Shown: positions 1 to 5,732, counted from the first letter of the stretch. The stretch is DNA of 5,732 nt from Acidobacteriota bacterium (GCA_021811745.1 JAJZNH010000404.1:1-5732), one strand, 5' to 3'. The notes: generated by a model from the letters alone, not told the origin. Program-made: numbers and translations.

Positions 1-1512
1 CCTAACGTGATCATTTTCATTTCCGACCAGCGCACCTATGGCCTGACTAAGGCCACCGGCTTTCCGCTGGACACCAGTCCGACGCTCGATCGGCTGCAGC
101 GTACCGGCATGGGCTTTGAGCGTAACTACTGCACGATGCCCTTGTGCATGCCGAGCCGCACGACGATGGTCACCGGCCGTTGGGCAAACGCGCACCGCGT
201 GCGTACAAACCTGATGGCACGCGATGCATATTTCGAGCAGGACATCTATGAGGTGGCGAAGAGCCAGGGTTACAAAACCGCTCTGTGCGGCAAGAATCAC
301 ACGTATTTGAAAAAGGAAAATGTCGACTTTTGGCGCGAGTACTCGCACACAGGCGGCCCGCATGAAGAAGGCTCGCAGAACGCCGCCTTCGACGAGTGGC
401 TGCGGGACCGCCATTACAACGTGGTCGACGAGCCAACGCCGTTTCCGCTCGAGATGCAACTGCCGTACCGCATCGTTTCAGACGCGATCGAGTTTATTGA
501 TGATGCCGGCACGCAGCCGTTCTTCATACAGGTGAGCACGCCGGAGCCGCACAATCCCGAGCAGGTGCCCGCGCCTTATTGGAACATGTTTCCGCCGGAG
601 TCGATTCCGCCCCGCTGTGGCGGCCCGGATATGCTGCCCGAGCTTGGCTACCGCCTGCAGTGGGAGTATCAGATGCAGCAGAATGCCTCACCGTGGAGCG
701 AATCCTCGTGGAGGCGTTATCTTTCCAATTACATGGGTATGCTGCGATTGATCGACGACCAGATCAAGCGGCTCGTCGACCATCTCGAAGCCAAGGGCCT
801 GATGGAGAACACGCTATGCGTCTATACGGCAGACCATGGCGACGCGTTGATGAACTTCGGGATCGGGCACAAGGGCCTCGATCTGCGCGAGCAGGTCACG
901 CATACACCGCAAGTATGGTTTGGCTTCGGCGTCAAGCCGAATCCCGAGGTGGCGCGAGCATTTACGTCGATGGCCGACATCATGCCCACGGTGTGCGAAG
1001 TGATGGGTGCGCAAATCCCGCACGGCGTACAGGGCCGGAGCCTGTGGCCTCTGCTGCGCGGCGACTCGTACCCAGCCGAGGAATTCCGCAGCATCTATTC
1101 GAGTGTCGGCGTTGGAGGGCTCTACTACACGGCTAAGGATCACGTGCCGTTGACAATTGCGGGGAATCCAAAAATTGGGTTCTTCGATGAGCTGAACATG
1201 GTGACGCTGAGCGGGAATCAGAAGATGGTTCGCATGGGCGATTGGAAGCTTGTGTACGACATGATGGGTTACGGATCGCTTTACGACCTGAAGAGTGATC
1301 CGTGCGAGCTGACCAATCTCTTCAACAAGCCGGAGCACGCGAAGGAGCAGGCCGCGCTGATGGCCGAGCTGCTGATGTGGGTGATTCGCACGGAAGACAG
1401 CTTGCCCACTGGCCCTCAGAACCGGCAGTATGCGACAAAGTGGGCTTCCGACCACGACTGGTACGCGCCTGATCGCGAAGCTGGGCCGCCCCCCGTCGCA
1501 TTCATACCGTAA
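1..1512 (+). CDS. Type I sulfatase (formylglycine-dependent, alkaline phosphatase superfamily), 5' end missing
   Basis: This gene encodes a sulfate-ester hydrolase of the S1 (arylsulfatase-like) family. The frame is open from base 1 and reads PNVIIFISDQR, the usual first strand of the sulfatase fold, so only a short N-terminus (and any signal peptide) lies outside the window. A GTG at 7 is in frame but sits inside that strand and is unlikely to be the start. Counting from base 1, the metal-ligand pair is Asp9-Gln10. The sulfatase signature CMPSR starts at Cys49 (bases 145-147), the residue expected to become formylglycine. Other family residues visible are Lys98 and His100 (GKNH), His184 (PEPH), Asp278-His279 (ADHGD) and Lys291 (GHKG). 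The C-terminus has the usual WKLVYD and LYDLKSDPCELTNL motifs. About 503 residues are visible, normal for the family, with a TAA stop. All catalytic residues seem intact. The substrate is unknown; the Asp-Gln pair is also found in choline-sulfatase-like and sulfamidase-like branches. Its 3' end overlaps by 11 bases the stop of an opposing degenerate frame. Confidence 0.93.
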   Translation, partial: PNVIIFISDQRTYGLTKATGFPLDTSPTLDRLQRTGMGFERNYCTMPLCMPSRTTMVTGRWANAHRVRTNLMARDAYFEQDIYEVAKSQGYKTALCGKNHTYLKKENVDFWREYSHTGGPHEEGSQNAAFDEWLRDRHYNVVDEPTPFPLEMQLPYRIVSDAIEFIDDAGTQPFFIQVSTPEPHNPEQVPAPYWNMFPPESIPPRCGGPDMLPELGYRLQWEYQMQQNASPWSESSWRRYLSNYMGMLRLIDDQIKRLVDHLEAKGLMENTLCVYTADHGDALMNFGIGHKGLDLREQVTHTPQVWFGFGVKPNPEVARAFTSMADIMPTVCEVMGAQIPHGVQGRSLWPLLRGDSYPAEEFRSIYSSVGVGGLYYTAKDHVPLTIAGNPKIGFFDELNMVTLSGNQKMVRMGDWKLVYDMMGYGSLYDLKSDPCELTNLFNKPEHAKEQAALMAELLMWVIRTEDSLPTGPQNRQYATKWASDHDWYAPDREAGPPPVAFIP

Positions 1513-1522
1513 GGCTTGGGTC

Positions 1523-1675
1523 CGCTATGGCAATACGCTTCACGGCTTCGGTGGCAATCGGCGATTGGCGAGCTTCCATCAGGTCATGAATTTTGCGCCG
1601 AAGTTGTGCCATATCCCGCGCTTCCCGAATGGAGCGATTCTCATAAGGCATGTCAAAGCCCGTGAAACGGTCCAG
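1523..1675 (-). mobile_element. IS66-family transposase fragment
   Basis: About 51 codons on the minus strand read FTGFDMPYENRSIREA, then LRRKIHDLMEARQSPIATEA and VKRIA. This follows the conserved central block of the IS66 transposase (DDE_Tnp_IS66), which from memory runs as Y-x-G-(F/Y)-D-x-L-Y-E, then ACWAH-x-RRKF-x-DLHEA, then SPIAAEAL-x-RIAxLYAIE. The CWAH motif is altered here to DMAQ, and the match stops where LYAIE should follow. The full transposase is about 500 residues, so both ends and the catalytic DDE residues are missing. No terminal inverted repeats or target duplication could be recognised. The fragment lies between the stop of the upstream sulfatase (1512) and the receptor remnant's stop (1680), with almost no spare sequence on either side. 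It is an old, inactive insertion remnant. Confidence 0.72.
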
Positions 1676-1679
1676 GCTC

Positions 1680-1774
1680 TCAGAACGAGAACATGGTCTG
1701 AAGGAAGATCGCGCGGTCGGCCGCCACCGGCGGCGAAAACGGGCCGCTCGCGAGCGACAGGCTGCGGCCGAAGC
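1680..1774 (-). pseudogene. Probable C-terminal end of an outer-membrane beta-barrel (receptor remnant, shifted frame)
   Basis: Just after the CarboxypepD_reg fragment, the frame one base off reads FGRSLSLASGPFSPP, continues VAADRAIFLQTMFSF, and stops at TGA (1682-1680). A terminal strand of alternating hydrophobic residues ending in Phe is the normal end of outer-membrane barrels, including TonB-dependent receptors, where it serves as the assembly signal. Together with the signal peptide and N-terminal domain immediately upstream, this suggests the two ends of one receptor gene brought together by an internal deletion of roughly 2.5-3 kb, with the frame lost at the join near 1775-1780. The deletion size is inferred from the family's usual length. 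The segment is short, so the match could be chance. Confidence 0.42.
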
Positions 1775-2475
1775 GAGGCCGCGAAATGCATAGCGGTCGT
1801 CGGGCCCTGAAGTGGTGTTGAGCGTTTGGTCGTTTCCATTCAGCGTTACGGCTGCGCCCGGCACCACGGCGCCGCTGGGGTCCATTACGCTGCCATGCAG
1901 TGATCCGGCTTGCCCCTGAGCTAGCGAAACCATACCGAGCCAAAAACACACAACAAGGCCCAGGTGCTTTAAGTCTTGGATCATACATCCGCCTTTTCGC
2001 GCGGAAGTTGGGGAAAAGGTGCTTTCATAAGACGCGCGACGCAAGCACTTCGTTTATATGTGACTTGCGCAACACTGGTTCCGGGCGGTGAATCGGTGCC
2101 GGGCCGTGAGCCAGTTATAAAGGGTGCGGGCTTTACAGGCCCCGAAAATGGGGAACAGGAGACGAATGCTGGCCACGCCGCAGAATACTTCTTTCCACCG
2201 AACCGCAGTGTCCTGAATTGACTCCATCAGGACAAGACTTCCCAGCTCGGCGTCGATGGATAATGTCTCCCATCCGCCTGGGATCACGACGACCGCCGCT
2301 ATCTTCTCGCTGTCGCCACCCCGGCGAGGAAATAAGACGCGTTTACCCTGGCTGCCAGGACGTCTTCTCACCGGTAGCTTACCTGTCGAAGTCGCTGGAG
2401 TTTGTTGTTGATTCTGGACGAGATAGTCCTTTATTCACCAGAAACCTACTGTTCCTAACCTTGTGCATTCGTACA

Positions 2476-2489
2476 ACGGTACGTACCGT
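2476..2489. repeat. Perfect 14-bp palindrome, possible operator
   Basis: The sequence ACGGTACGTACCGT equals its own reverse complement. GTAC also occurs just outside it at 2471-2474, so three GTAC units lie within 16 bases. Such symmetry is typical of sites bound by dimeric repressors (GntR, LacI or TetR types), but no regulator gene is in the window. The site is about 465 bases upstream of the Tat sulfatase start, far for a classical operator of that gene. Chance occurrence or a remnant of a mobile element remains possible. Confidence 0.3.
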
Positions 2490-2710
2490 GGCTGGCAGTT
2501 AATTTTCATTGCTGCTCTGCGTTCAAATTTGCCCCAAGCCAAAGCTAAAAGCTGATCCTGAGATCTTAACGACGAACTGAAGGGGTTGGGAGCCGGCCAG
2601 TTGTACATCAAGACGATCCATATTGCCCCTCTATACGGCTCCAGAATTCACCACTTGTCCGTTGGCGGTTCGCTTTTTCGGCCATAAACGGCTCGATGCG
2701 ACGGATATCG

Positions 2711-2716
2711 AGGAGG
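2711..2716 (+). promoter_or_regulatory. Strong Shine-Dalgarno AGGAGG before a 39-codon ORF
   Basis: AGGAGG is followed by a 7-base spacer and ATG at 2724. This near-ideal match and spacing is the main reason to take the short frame seriously. Confidence 0.45.
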
Positions 2717-2723
2717 CAGCAGG

Positions 2724-2843
2724 ATGCAATTTGCCGGTAACCATAACAATTCCTTAGCCTTGCGAAACAAGGGGACTGCGGTTTGGCTGGCCTTCCCCCG
2801 GATGTGGATGGTCAGGTCTATTCTCACCTTTGCTCCTGCTTAG
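2724..2843 (+). CDS. Small ORF of unknown function (39 aa), possible leader peptide
   Basis: I do not recognise this product. The frame runs from ATG 2724 to TAG 2841-2843 and has 39 residues: a polar start (MQFAGNHNNS), a basic stretch with Arg and Lys, then a mostly hydrophobic second half containing TAVWLAFPRMWMV and SILTFAPA. The hydrophobic half could be a membrane segment or a signal-peptide-like remnant. Support comes from the AGGAGG at ideal spacing and from its position on the same strand, about 110 bases ahead of the Tat sulfatase. Its stop codon shares its last base with an 8-bp inverted repeat, so the arrangement resembles a leader peptide with a hairpin behind it. A run of codons for one amino acid, as in classical attenuators, is not seen. 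Chance or a decayed gene start is equally plausible. Confidence 0.3.
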   Translation: MQFAGNHNNSLALRNKGTAVWLAFPRMWMVRSILTFAPA

Positions 2844-2871
2844 GGACAGATCATTACCGCTTCTCTGTCCC
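2843..2871. repeat. 8-bp inverted repeat (GGGACAGA / TCTGTCCC) with 13-base loop
   Basis: The left arm GGGACAGA (2843-2850) is matched perfectly by the right arm TCTGTCCC (2864-2871). RNA from either strand could form a hairpin. There is no T-run after it, so it is not a classical intrinsic terminator. GGGACAG...CTGTCCC ends, often followed by ATCATTAC-like sequence, recall the palindromic repeats scattered in many genomes and found beside REP-associated Y1 (IS200-like) transposases; that link is from memory and is only suggestive. An operator or an RNA structure in the leader of the sulfatase-receptor transcript are the alternatives. Confidence 0.45.
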
Positions 2872-2939
2872 GAACGATTCATAGATCAAGACTTAACTGA
2901 GCGATAGGATCTCATGCTCAATAAAGCTGCAAATACTTG

Positions 2940-2946
2940 AGGGGAG
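2940..2946 (+). promoter_or_regulatory. Ribosome-binding site that fixes the Tat sulfatase start at 2955
   Basis: AGGGGAG is followed by an 8-base spacer and ATG 2955. An in-frame TTG at 2937 would lie just before this purine stretch, so translation from ATG 2955 is preferred. Confidence 0.7.
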
Positions 2947-2954
2947 TGGAATTC

Positions 2955-4478
2955 ATGAGCAATCAATTCGAAGCCTGCGGGACAGTTGACATATCCAGGC
3001 GGGAGTTTCTCCAGAACGGGTCGGCGGCAGCGGGGGCCGCGATCGCCTCTTCGGTCCTTCCGCAGGCAGTGGCGCAAGGCGCAAAAGGAAAGCGCCCTAA
3101 CATGGTGTTCTTCTACACTGAAGGGCAGCGTTCGGATGCGCTGAGCCTGGCCGGTAACCCGATCCTGAAAACGCCGCACCAGGACCGCATCGGGCGCGAG
3201 GGAGTCTACTTCAACAATTCCTTCTGCACAAATGCATTGTGCGCTCCGGCGCGCGCCGTCACCCTCACCGGGCTCTATTCGCACACCTCGGGCGCGCTGG
3301 ACAACAAGACCCAGGAGCCGTTTCCCGCCAATATCCCTATCTTTACGGACTTGCTGCATGAGGCAGGCTACGATGTCGCCATGGTGGGCAAAGCGCATGC
3401 TCCCAATGGCGTGCGCGAGCGCTACTGGGACTACTACTTCGCATTCAATGCCCCGGCCACCGACTATTATGCTCCGCACGCATTCGAAGGGCGCAAGGGA
3501 GCGATGGGAGTAGAGAAGATTTACAGGGGTAAGCCTAGAAATCAATTTCCTGATAATCCCGCGATGGATTGGACAGGAGTTTACGCCGATGATCTGTTCA
3601 CGGACCGCGCGCTGGGCTGGTTGAAGGAAGAACGAGACCGGCCATTCTGCCTTCTTCTCTGGCTTCAGACTCCGCATGCGCCCTTCTATCGTCCGCGCCG
3701 CTATTTGGATCTGTATGACGGAGTGTCTATTCCCAAGCCCGCAACCTTTGACGACGACCTCAAAGGATATCCGGGAAAGCCCCGCTGCTTCGCCGATGCC
3801 CAAAACAAGATCGGAACGATTCAGAATGGGGACTGTCCGCGCTCACTGGAAGAATTGGTGAAGGATTACTATGCAGGCCTCGTCGCAGTTGATGACAACA
3901 TTGGCAGGGTCATGAGCTACCTCGAATCTTCCGGACAACTGGACGATACAGTTGTGCTGCACAGCTCCGATCACGGATTCTTTCTGGGCGAGTGGCGCTG
4001 CTACGACAAGCGCTTCATGCATGAGCCGTCTCTTCGCGTACCCGCGATGATTCGCTATCCCAGGCTATTTCGCGCCGGGACCAAGGTCGATGAAATGATC
4101 CTCAATATCGACTTCGCGCCCACCCTGCTAGAACTGGCCGGAGCCACCATCCCTGAAGCGATGCAGGGAAAGAGCCTGGTGAAACTCGCCCAGGGCAATG
4201 AGAGCCAGTGGCGCAAGGATTGGCTCTACGAATATTTTGAATACCCTGGCGCCGAGCAGGTACGGCCTCATCGGGGAGTGCGCACGACGCGCTACAAATA
4301 CATTCACTACTTTGTCGCGCCTGAGGAATTCGAACTTTACGATCTTCAGGCCGATCCGGGCGAGAGAAGCAACCTGATTGGAAACCCTCAATACACCCAG
4401 CTCCGGAAACAACTGGCGGCCCGGCTTGAAGAACTCCGCAAGGAGACGGGTGATCAAATGCGGAATGTTATCACTTAA
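2955..4478 (+). CDS. Tat-exported type I sulfatase with an altered metal-site motif
   Basis: This gene encodes a 507-residue sulfatase predicted to act in the periplasm. Residues 14-20 (SRREFLQ) are a twin-arginine motif, followed by an Ala-rich hydrophobic stretch and a likely cleavage near AVAQ (38-41), so the protein should be exported folded by the Tat route. The mature fold starts at Pro48 (PNMVFFY). The signature is CAPAR with Cys96 (bases 3240-3242); Ala replaces the usual Ser but the CxPxR core recognised by formylglycine-generating enzyme is kept. Other family residues are Lys146 and His148 (GKAH), His241 (TPHAPF), Asp339-His340 (SSDHG) and Lys352 (YDKRF). The C-terminus has TRYKYIHYF and ELYDLQADPGERSNL. 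The oddity is residues 55-58, TEGQ, where most relatives have TDDQ or TDQQ: both metal-binding positions are changed to Glu-Gly. Substrate is unknown. The receptor gene follows 69 bases downstream, suggesting an operon. Confidence 0.94.
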   Translation: MSNQFEACGTVDISRREFLQNGSAAAGAAIASSVLPQAVAQGAKGKRPNMVFFYTEGQRSDALSLAGNPILKTPHQDRIGREGVYFNNSFCTNALCAPARAVTLTGLYSHTSGALDNKTQEPFPANIPIFTDLLHEAGYDVAMVGKAHAPNGVRERYWDYYFAFNAPATDYYAPHAFEGRKGAMGVEKIYRGKPRNQFPDNPAMDWTGVYADDLFTDRALGWLKEERDRPFCLLLWLQTPHAPFYRPRRYLDLYDGVSIPKPATFDDDLKGYPGKPRCFADAQNKIGTIQNGDCPRSLEELVKDYYAGLVAVDDNIGRVMSYLESSGQLDDTVVLHSSDHGFFLGEWRCYDKRFMHEPSLRVPAMIRYPRLFRAGTKVDEMILNIDFAPTLLELAGATIPEAMQGKSLVKLAQGNESQWRKDWLYEYFEYPGAEQVRPHRGVRTTRYKYIHYFVAPEEFELYDLQADPGERSNLIGNPQYTQLRKQLAARLEELRKETGDQMRNVIT

Positions 4479-4536
4479 CCAGGAAGATACCTGGAGTTAT
4501 TCCCCCAAGCTGACACAACCAATCAACACATTTCAT

Positions 4537-4541
4537 GGAGG
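4537..4541 (+). promoter_or_regulatory. Ribosome-binding site of the TonB-dependent receptor
   Basis: GGAGG with a 6-base spacer precedes ATG 4548. It favours this start over the in-frame ATG at 4656 (Met37), which would give a more compact signal peptide but has no comparable site. Confidence 0.7.
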
Positions 4542-4547
4542 ATCGAG

Positions 4548-5732
4548 ATGACACCTGCGTCAACCGTCAGAATTCGGAGACGATTTTCAGCCAGTAACGC
4601 CTTCACCATTAATTCGCTCATTCCTGCATATCAACATCCCTTCGCGCGGCTGGGTATGTTGGTACTTTGCCTGCTGTGGATTGTGGGCCCGTCTACCGCA
4701 CGGAGTCAGGTGGTCACCGCCTCTTTGCAAGGTACGGTTCAGGACAATTCCGGCGCGGTAATTCCAAAAGCTACCGTAACCATAACCAACACCTCCACGA
4801 ACATCGTTACCACAACTCAGAGCGATAACAACGGCCGCTTTGTCTTCCCGTCGCTACAGCCGGGAGGGCCTTACACGGTGACGGTTGTGGCGTCTGGTTT
4901 CAAAACAGATGTCCGATCTGGAATTCATCTGGATGTCAATCAGATGGCCGCGATTAACGTGGTGCTGCAGGTTGGAGCCGAGGCCCAAAAAGTGGTGGTT
5001 AGCGCTGACGCATCGCAACTTGAAACGACCACCGCATCCATGGGGCAGGTGATTGGAAATCGGAACGTTGTCAATCTGCCCCTGAACCAACGCAATGTAT
5101 TCTCGCTCATGTTTCTGATGCCCGGTGTGACGGGAAGCGTGTCATTTCAATACAACAGCCTGAATTTTTCCGTAGATGGTGGCCGGCCTGGAACCACCAA
5201 CATTCTGATCGACGGAATACCCGCATCGCCGCCGCTGATCAACCCCATCGGCGGCTTCTCTGTTTATCCTTCAGTGGACGCGGTTCAGGAGTTCAAGGTC
5301 CAGACGAATGGTTACTCCACCGAATTCGGACGGAGCGGAAGCGGCATTGTCAACGTAATCCTCAAATCGGGTACAAACCAGGTGCACGGCAGCGTCTATG
5401 AATTCCTGCGTAACTCCGCGCTCGATTCGAATACGTACTTCAATAATCTTGCCAAAATTCCGTTGCCCCTCTTTCATCGCAGCCAGTTTGGAACCAGCCT
5501 CTCCGGCCCGGTTTTCTTCCCAAAGATCTACGACGGCCGAAACAAGACATTCTTCCTCTTCTCTTATGAGGGCTTACGCCAAGGCACTGAGAGTGAAGTT
5601 ACCACCACAGTTCCCACTGCCCTGCAGGCAGCAGGAGACTTCTCGCAGACTTTCAACCCCTCCGGCAATCTGGTGACAATCTACGATCCAGCAACAACGG
5701 TCTTCGATAGCGCCACCAATAGCTACGTTCGC
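4548..5732 (+). CDS. Oar-like TonB-dependent receptor with N-terminal CarboxypepD_reg domain, 3' end outside the window
   Basis: The gene encodes an outer-membrane active transporter of the large Oar/SusC-like receptor type; 395 codons are visible with no stop, about a third of the usual 1000-1200 residues. Residues 1-34 are a long basic leader (RIRRRF at 8-13), followed by the hydrophobic core LGMLVLCLLWIVG (35-47) and a likely signal cleavage around 51-54 (ARSQ). Residues 57-142 are a carboxypeptidase-regulatory-like domain (SLQGTVQDNSGAVIPKATV; NNGRFVFPSLQPGGPYTVTV). The plug domain follows from about 155, with NLPLNQRN (176-183), a conserved Asp-Gly (NILIDGIPA, 218-226) and VQEFKVQTNGYSTEFGRSGS (246-265). 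Barrel-start wording typical of acidobacterial receptors comes next: SGTNQVHGSVYEFLRN (274-289), FGTSLSGPVFF (314-324), FFLFSYEGLRQ (335-345), and GDFSQ then IYDP. Energy would come from TonB-ExbBD, encoded elsewhere. The sulfatase upstream suggests a sulfated ligand, which is inference. Confidence 0.93.
   Translation, partial: MTPASTVRIRRRFSASNAFTINSLIPAYQHPFARLGMLVLCLLWIVGPSTARSQVVTASLQGTVQDNSGAVIPKATVTITNTSTNIVTTTQSDNNGRFVFPSLQPGGPYTVTVVASGFKTDVRSGIHLDVNQMAAINVVLQVGAEAQKVVVSADASQLETTTASMGQVIGNRNVVNLPLNQRNVFSLMFLMPGVTGSVSFQYNSLNFSVDGGRPGTTNILIDGIPASPPLINPIGGFSVYPSVDAVQEFKVQTNGYSTEFGRSGSGIVNVILKSGTNQVHGSVYEFLRNSALDSNTYFNNLAKIPLPLFHRSQFGTSLSGPVFFPKIYDGRNKTFFLFSYEGLRQGTESEVTTTVPTALQAAGDFSQTFNPSGNLVTIYDPATTVFDSATNSYVR

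Larger units (their letters stand above)
1502..1984 (-). pseudogene. Degenerate Oar-like TonB-dependent receptor remnant: N-terminal domain running into foreign sequence
   Basis: An uninterrupted 160-codon frame starts at ATG 1984, preceded by an AAGGCGG Shine-Dalgarno-like stretch (1989-1995). Residues 1-25 look like a signal peptide, with hydrophobic core LGLVVCFWLGMVSLA and cleavage near AQGQA. Residues 27-70 match the start of a carboxypeptidase-regulatory-like (CarboxypepD_reg) beta-sandwich: GSLHGSVMDPSGAVVPGAAV, then the DDRYAFRGL strand. This is the same architecture as the receptor at 4548, which reads SLQGTVQDNSGAVIPKATV. From about residue 71 the frame turns into Arg/Ala/Ser-rich sequence that makes no domain sense, and from residue 104 it becomes an IS66 transposase fragment. 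A complete receptor of this class is about 1000 residues or more, so plug and barrel are missing. I read it as a receptor gene gutted by an internal deletion. A short genuine secreted protein is possible but less likely. Confidence 0.7.
1985..2723. other. Stretch of about 740 bases without a supportable gene
   Basis: Both strands were read. The open frames here (for example minus 2054-2371 and plus 2218-2502) lack good ribosome-binding sites, show no family motif, and have Arg/Ser-rich or patternless translations. The part nearest 1984 would contain the promoter of the decayed receptor gene, but no clear -35/-10 pair was found. The only notable structure is a perfect 14-bp palindrome at 2476-2489. 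The stretch appears less GC-rich and less codon-structured than the flanking sulfatases, in keeping with non-coding or decayed DNA. Confidence 0.6.

Noticed and set aside
7..9. GTG as the start of the first sulfatase
   Set aside because: It would cut into the first beta strand; Pro-Asn before it belongs to the conserved PNV motif, so the true start is upstream of the window.
814..1455. A 213-codon minus-strand frame and overlapping plus-strand frames inside the first sulfatase
   Set aside because: The sulfatase frame carries the catalytic motifs; the others are His/Arg/Ser-rich shadows.
2140..2153. CCCC-GAAAAT-GGGG hairpin
   Set aside because: Only a 4-bp stem with no T-run and no gene ending just before it.
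2166..2216. 16-codon frame after AGGAGA
   Set aside because: The spacer to the ATG is only 3 bases and the peptide is too short and featureless.
2054..2371. 105-codon minus-strand frame with a stretch reading GGDSEKIAAVVVIPGGWETL
   Set aside because: No ribosome-binding site, no recognised domain, and no continuity with neighbouring genes.
2562..2687. Plus-strand 41-codon open stretch beginning DLNDELKGLGAGQLYIK
   Set aside because: It looks protein-like but has no start codon and opens directly after a stop; no family recognised.
2886..3803. A 305-codon open frame on the minus strand opposite the second sulfatase
   Set aside because: It lies antisense to a gene with full sulfatase motifs, its translation matches no family, and it has no supported start. 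It is a shadow of GC-rich coding sequence.
4479..4494. CCAGG-AAGATA-CCTGG stem directly after the second sulfatase stop, as a terminator
   Set aside because: The stem is only 5 bp and is followed by AGTTATTCCCC rather than a T-run; read-through into the receptor gene is more likely.
2737..4785. An 11-base match (GTAACCATAAC) between the small ORF and the receptor gene
   Set aside because: It is a single short match at sites with different contexts, which is expected by chance.

Overview
The window most resembles a member of the Acidobacteriota, possibly a Solibacter/Bryobacterales-type genome. This rests on the TonB-dependent receptor at the right edge, which has an N-terminal carboxypeptidase-regulatory-like domain and the wording typical of the large 'Oar-like' receptors that those bacteria carry in many copies, and on its pairing with sulfatases. 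The taxonomic call is inference; no rRNA or other phylogenetic marker is present.

Layout. Positions 1-1512 hold a type I (formylglycine) sulfatase on the + strand, cut at its 5' end by the window edge. Positions 1502-1984 on the - strand are genetic debris. There is the signal peptide and first domain of another Oar-like receptor, joined out of frame to what looks like a receptor C-terminus, and directly behind it a fragment of an IS66-family transposase. Positions 1985-2723 hold no gene I can support, only a perfect 14-bp palindrome at 2476-2489. A 39-codon ORF with a strong Shine-Dalgarno (2724-2843) is followed by an 8-bp inverted repeat (2843-2871). Positions 2955-4478 encode a second, Tat-exported sulfatase. 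After a 69-base gap, a TonB-dependent receptor starts at 4548 and runs off the right edge (395 codons visible).

How the genes may work together. The second sulfatase and the receptor are on the same strand, closely spaced, and each has a good ribosome-binding site, so they are probably co-transcribed. A periplasmic sulfatase beside an outer-membrane importer suggests uptake and desulfation of a sulfated organic compound or glycan, with release of sulfate or carbon. The substrate cannot be read from the sequence. The first sulfatase is clearly different from the second and may belong to an upstream unit.

I do not see a convincing new system. The points most worth checking are the unusual metal-site residues of the second sulfatase (Glu-Gly where Asp-Asp or Asp-Gln is expected), the layered remains between the two sulfatases, and the small ORF plus hairpin ahead of the sulfatase-receptor pair.
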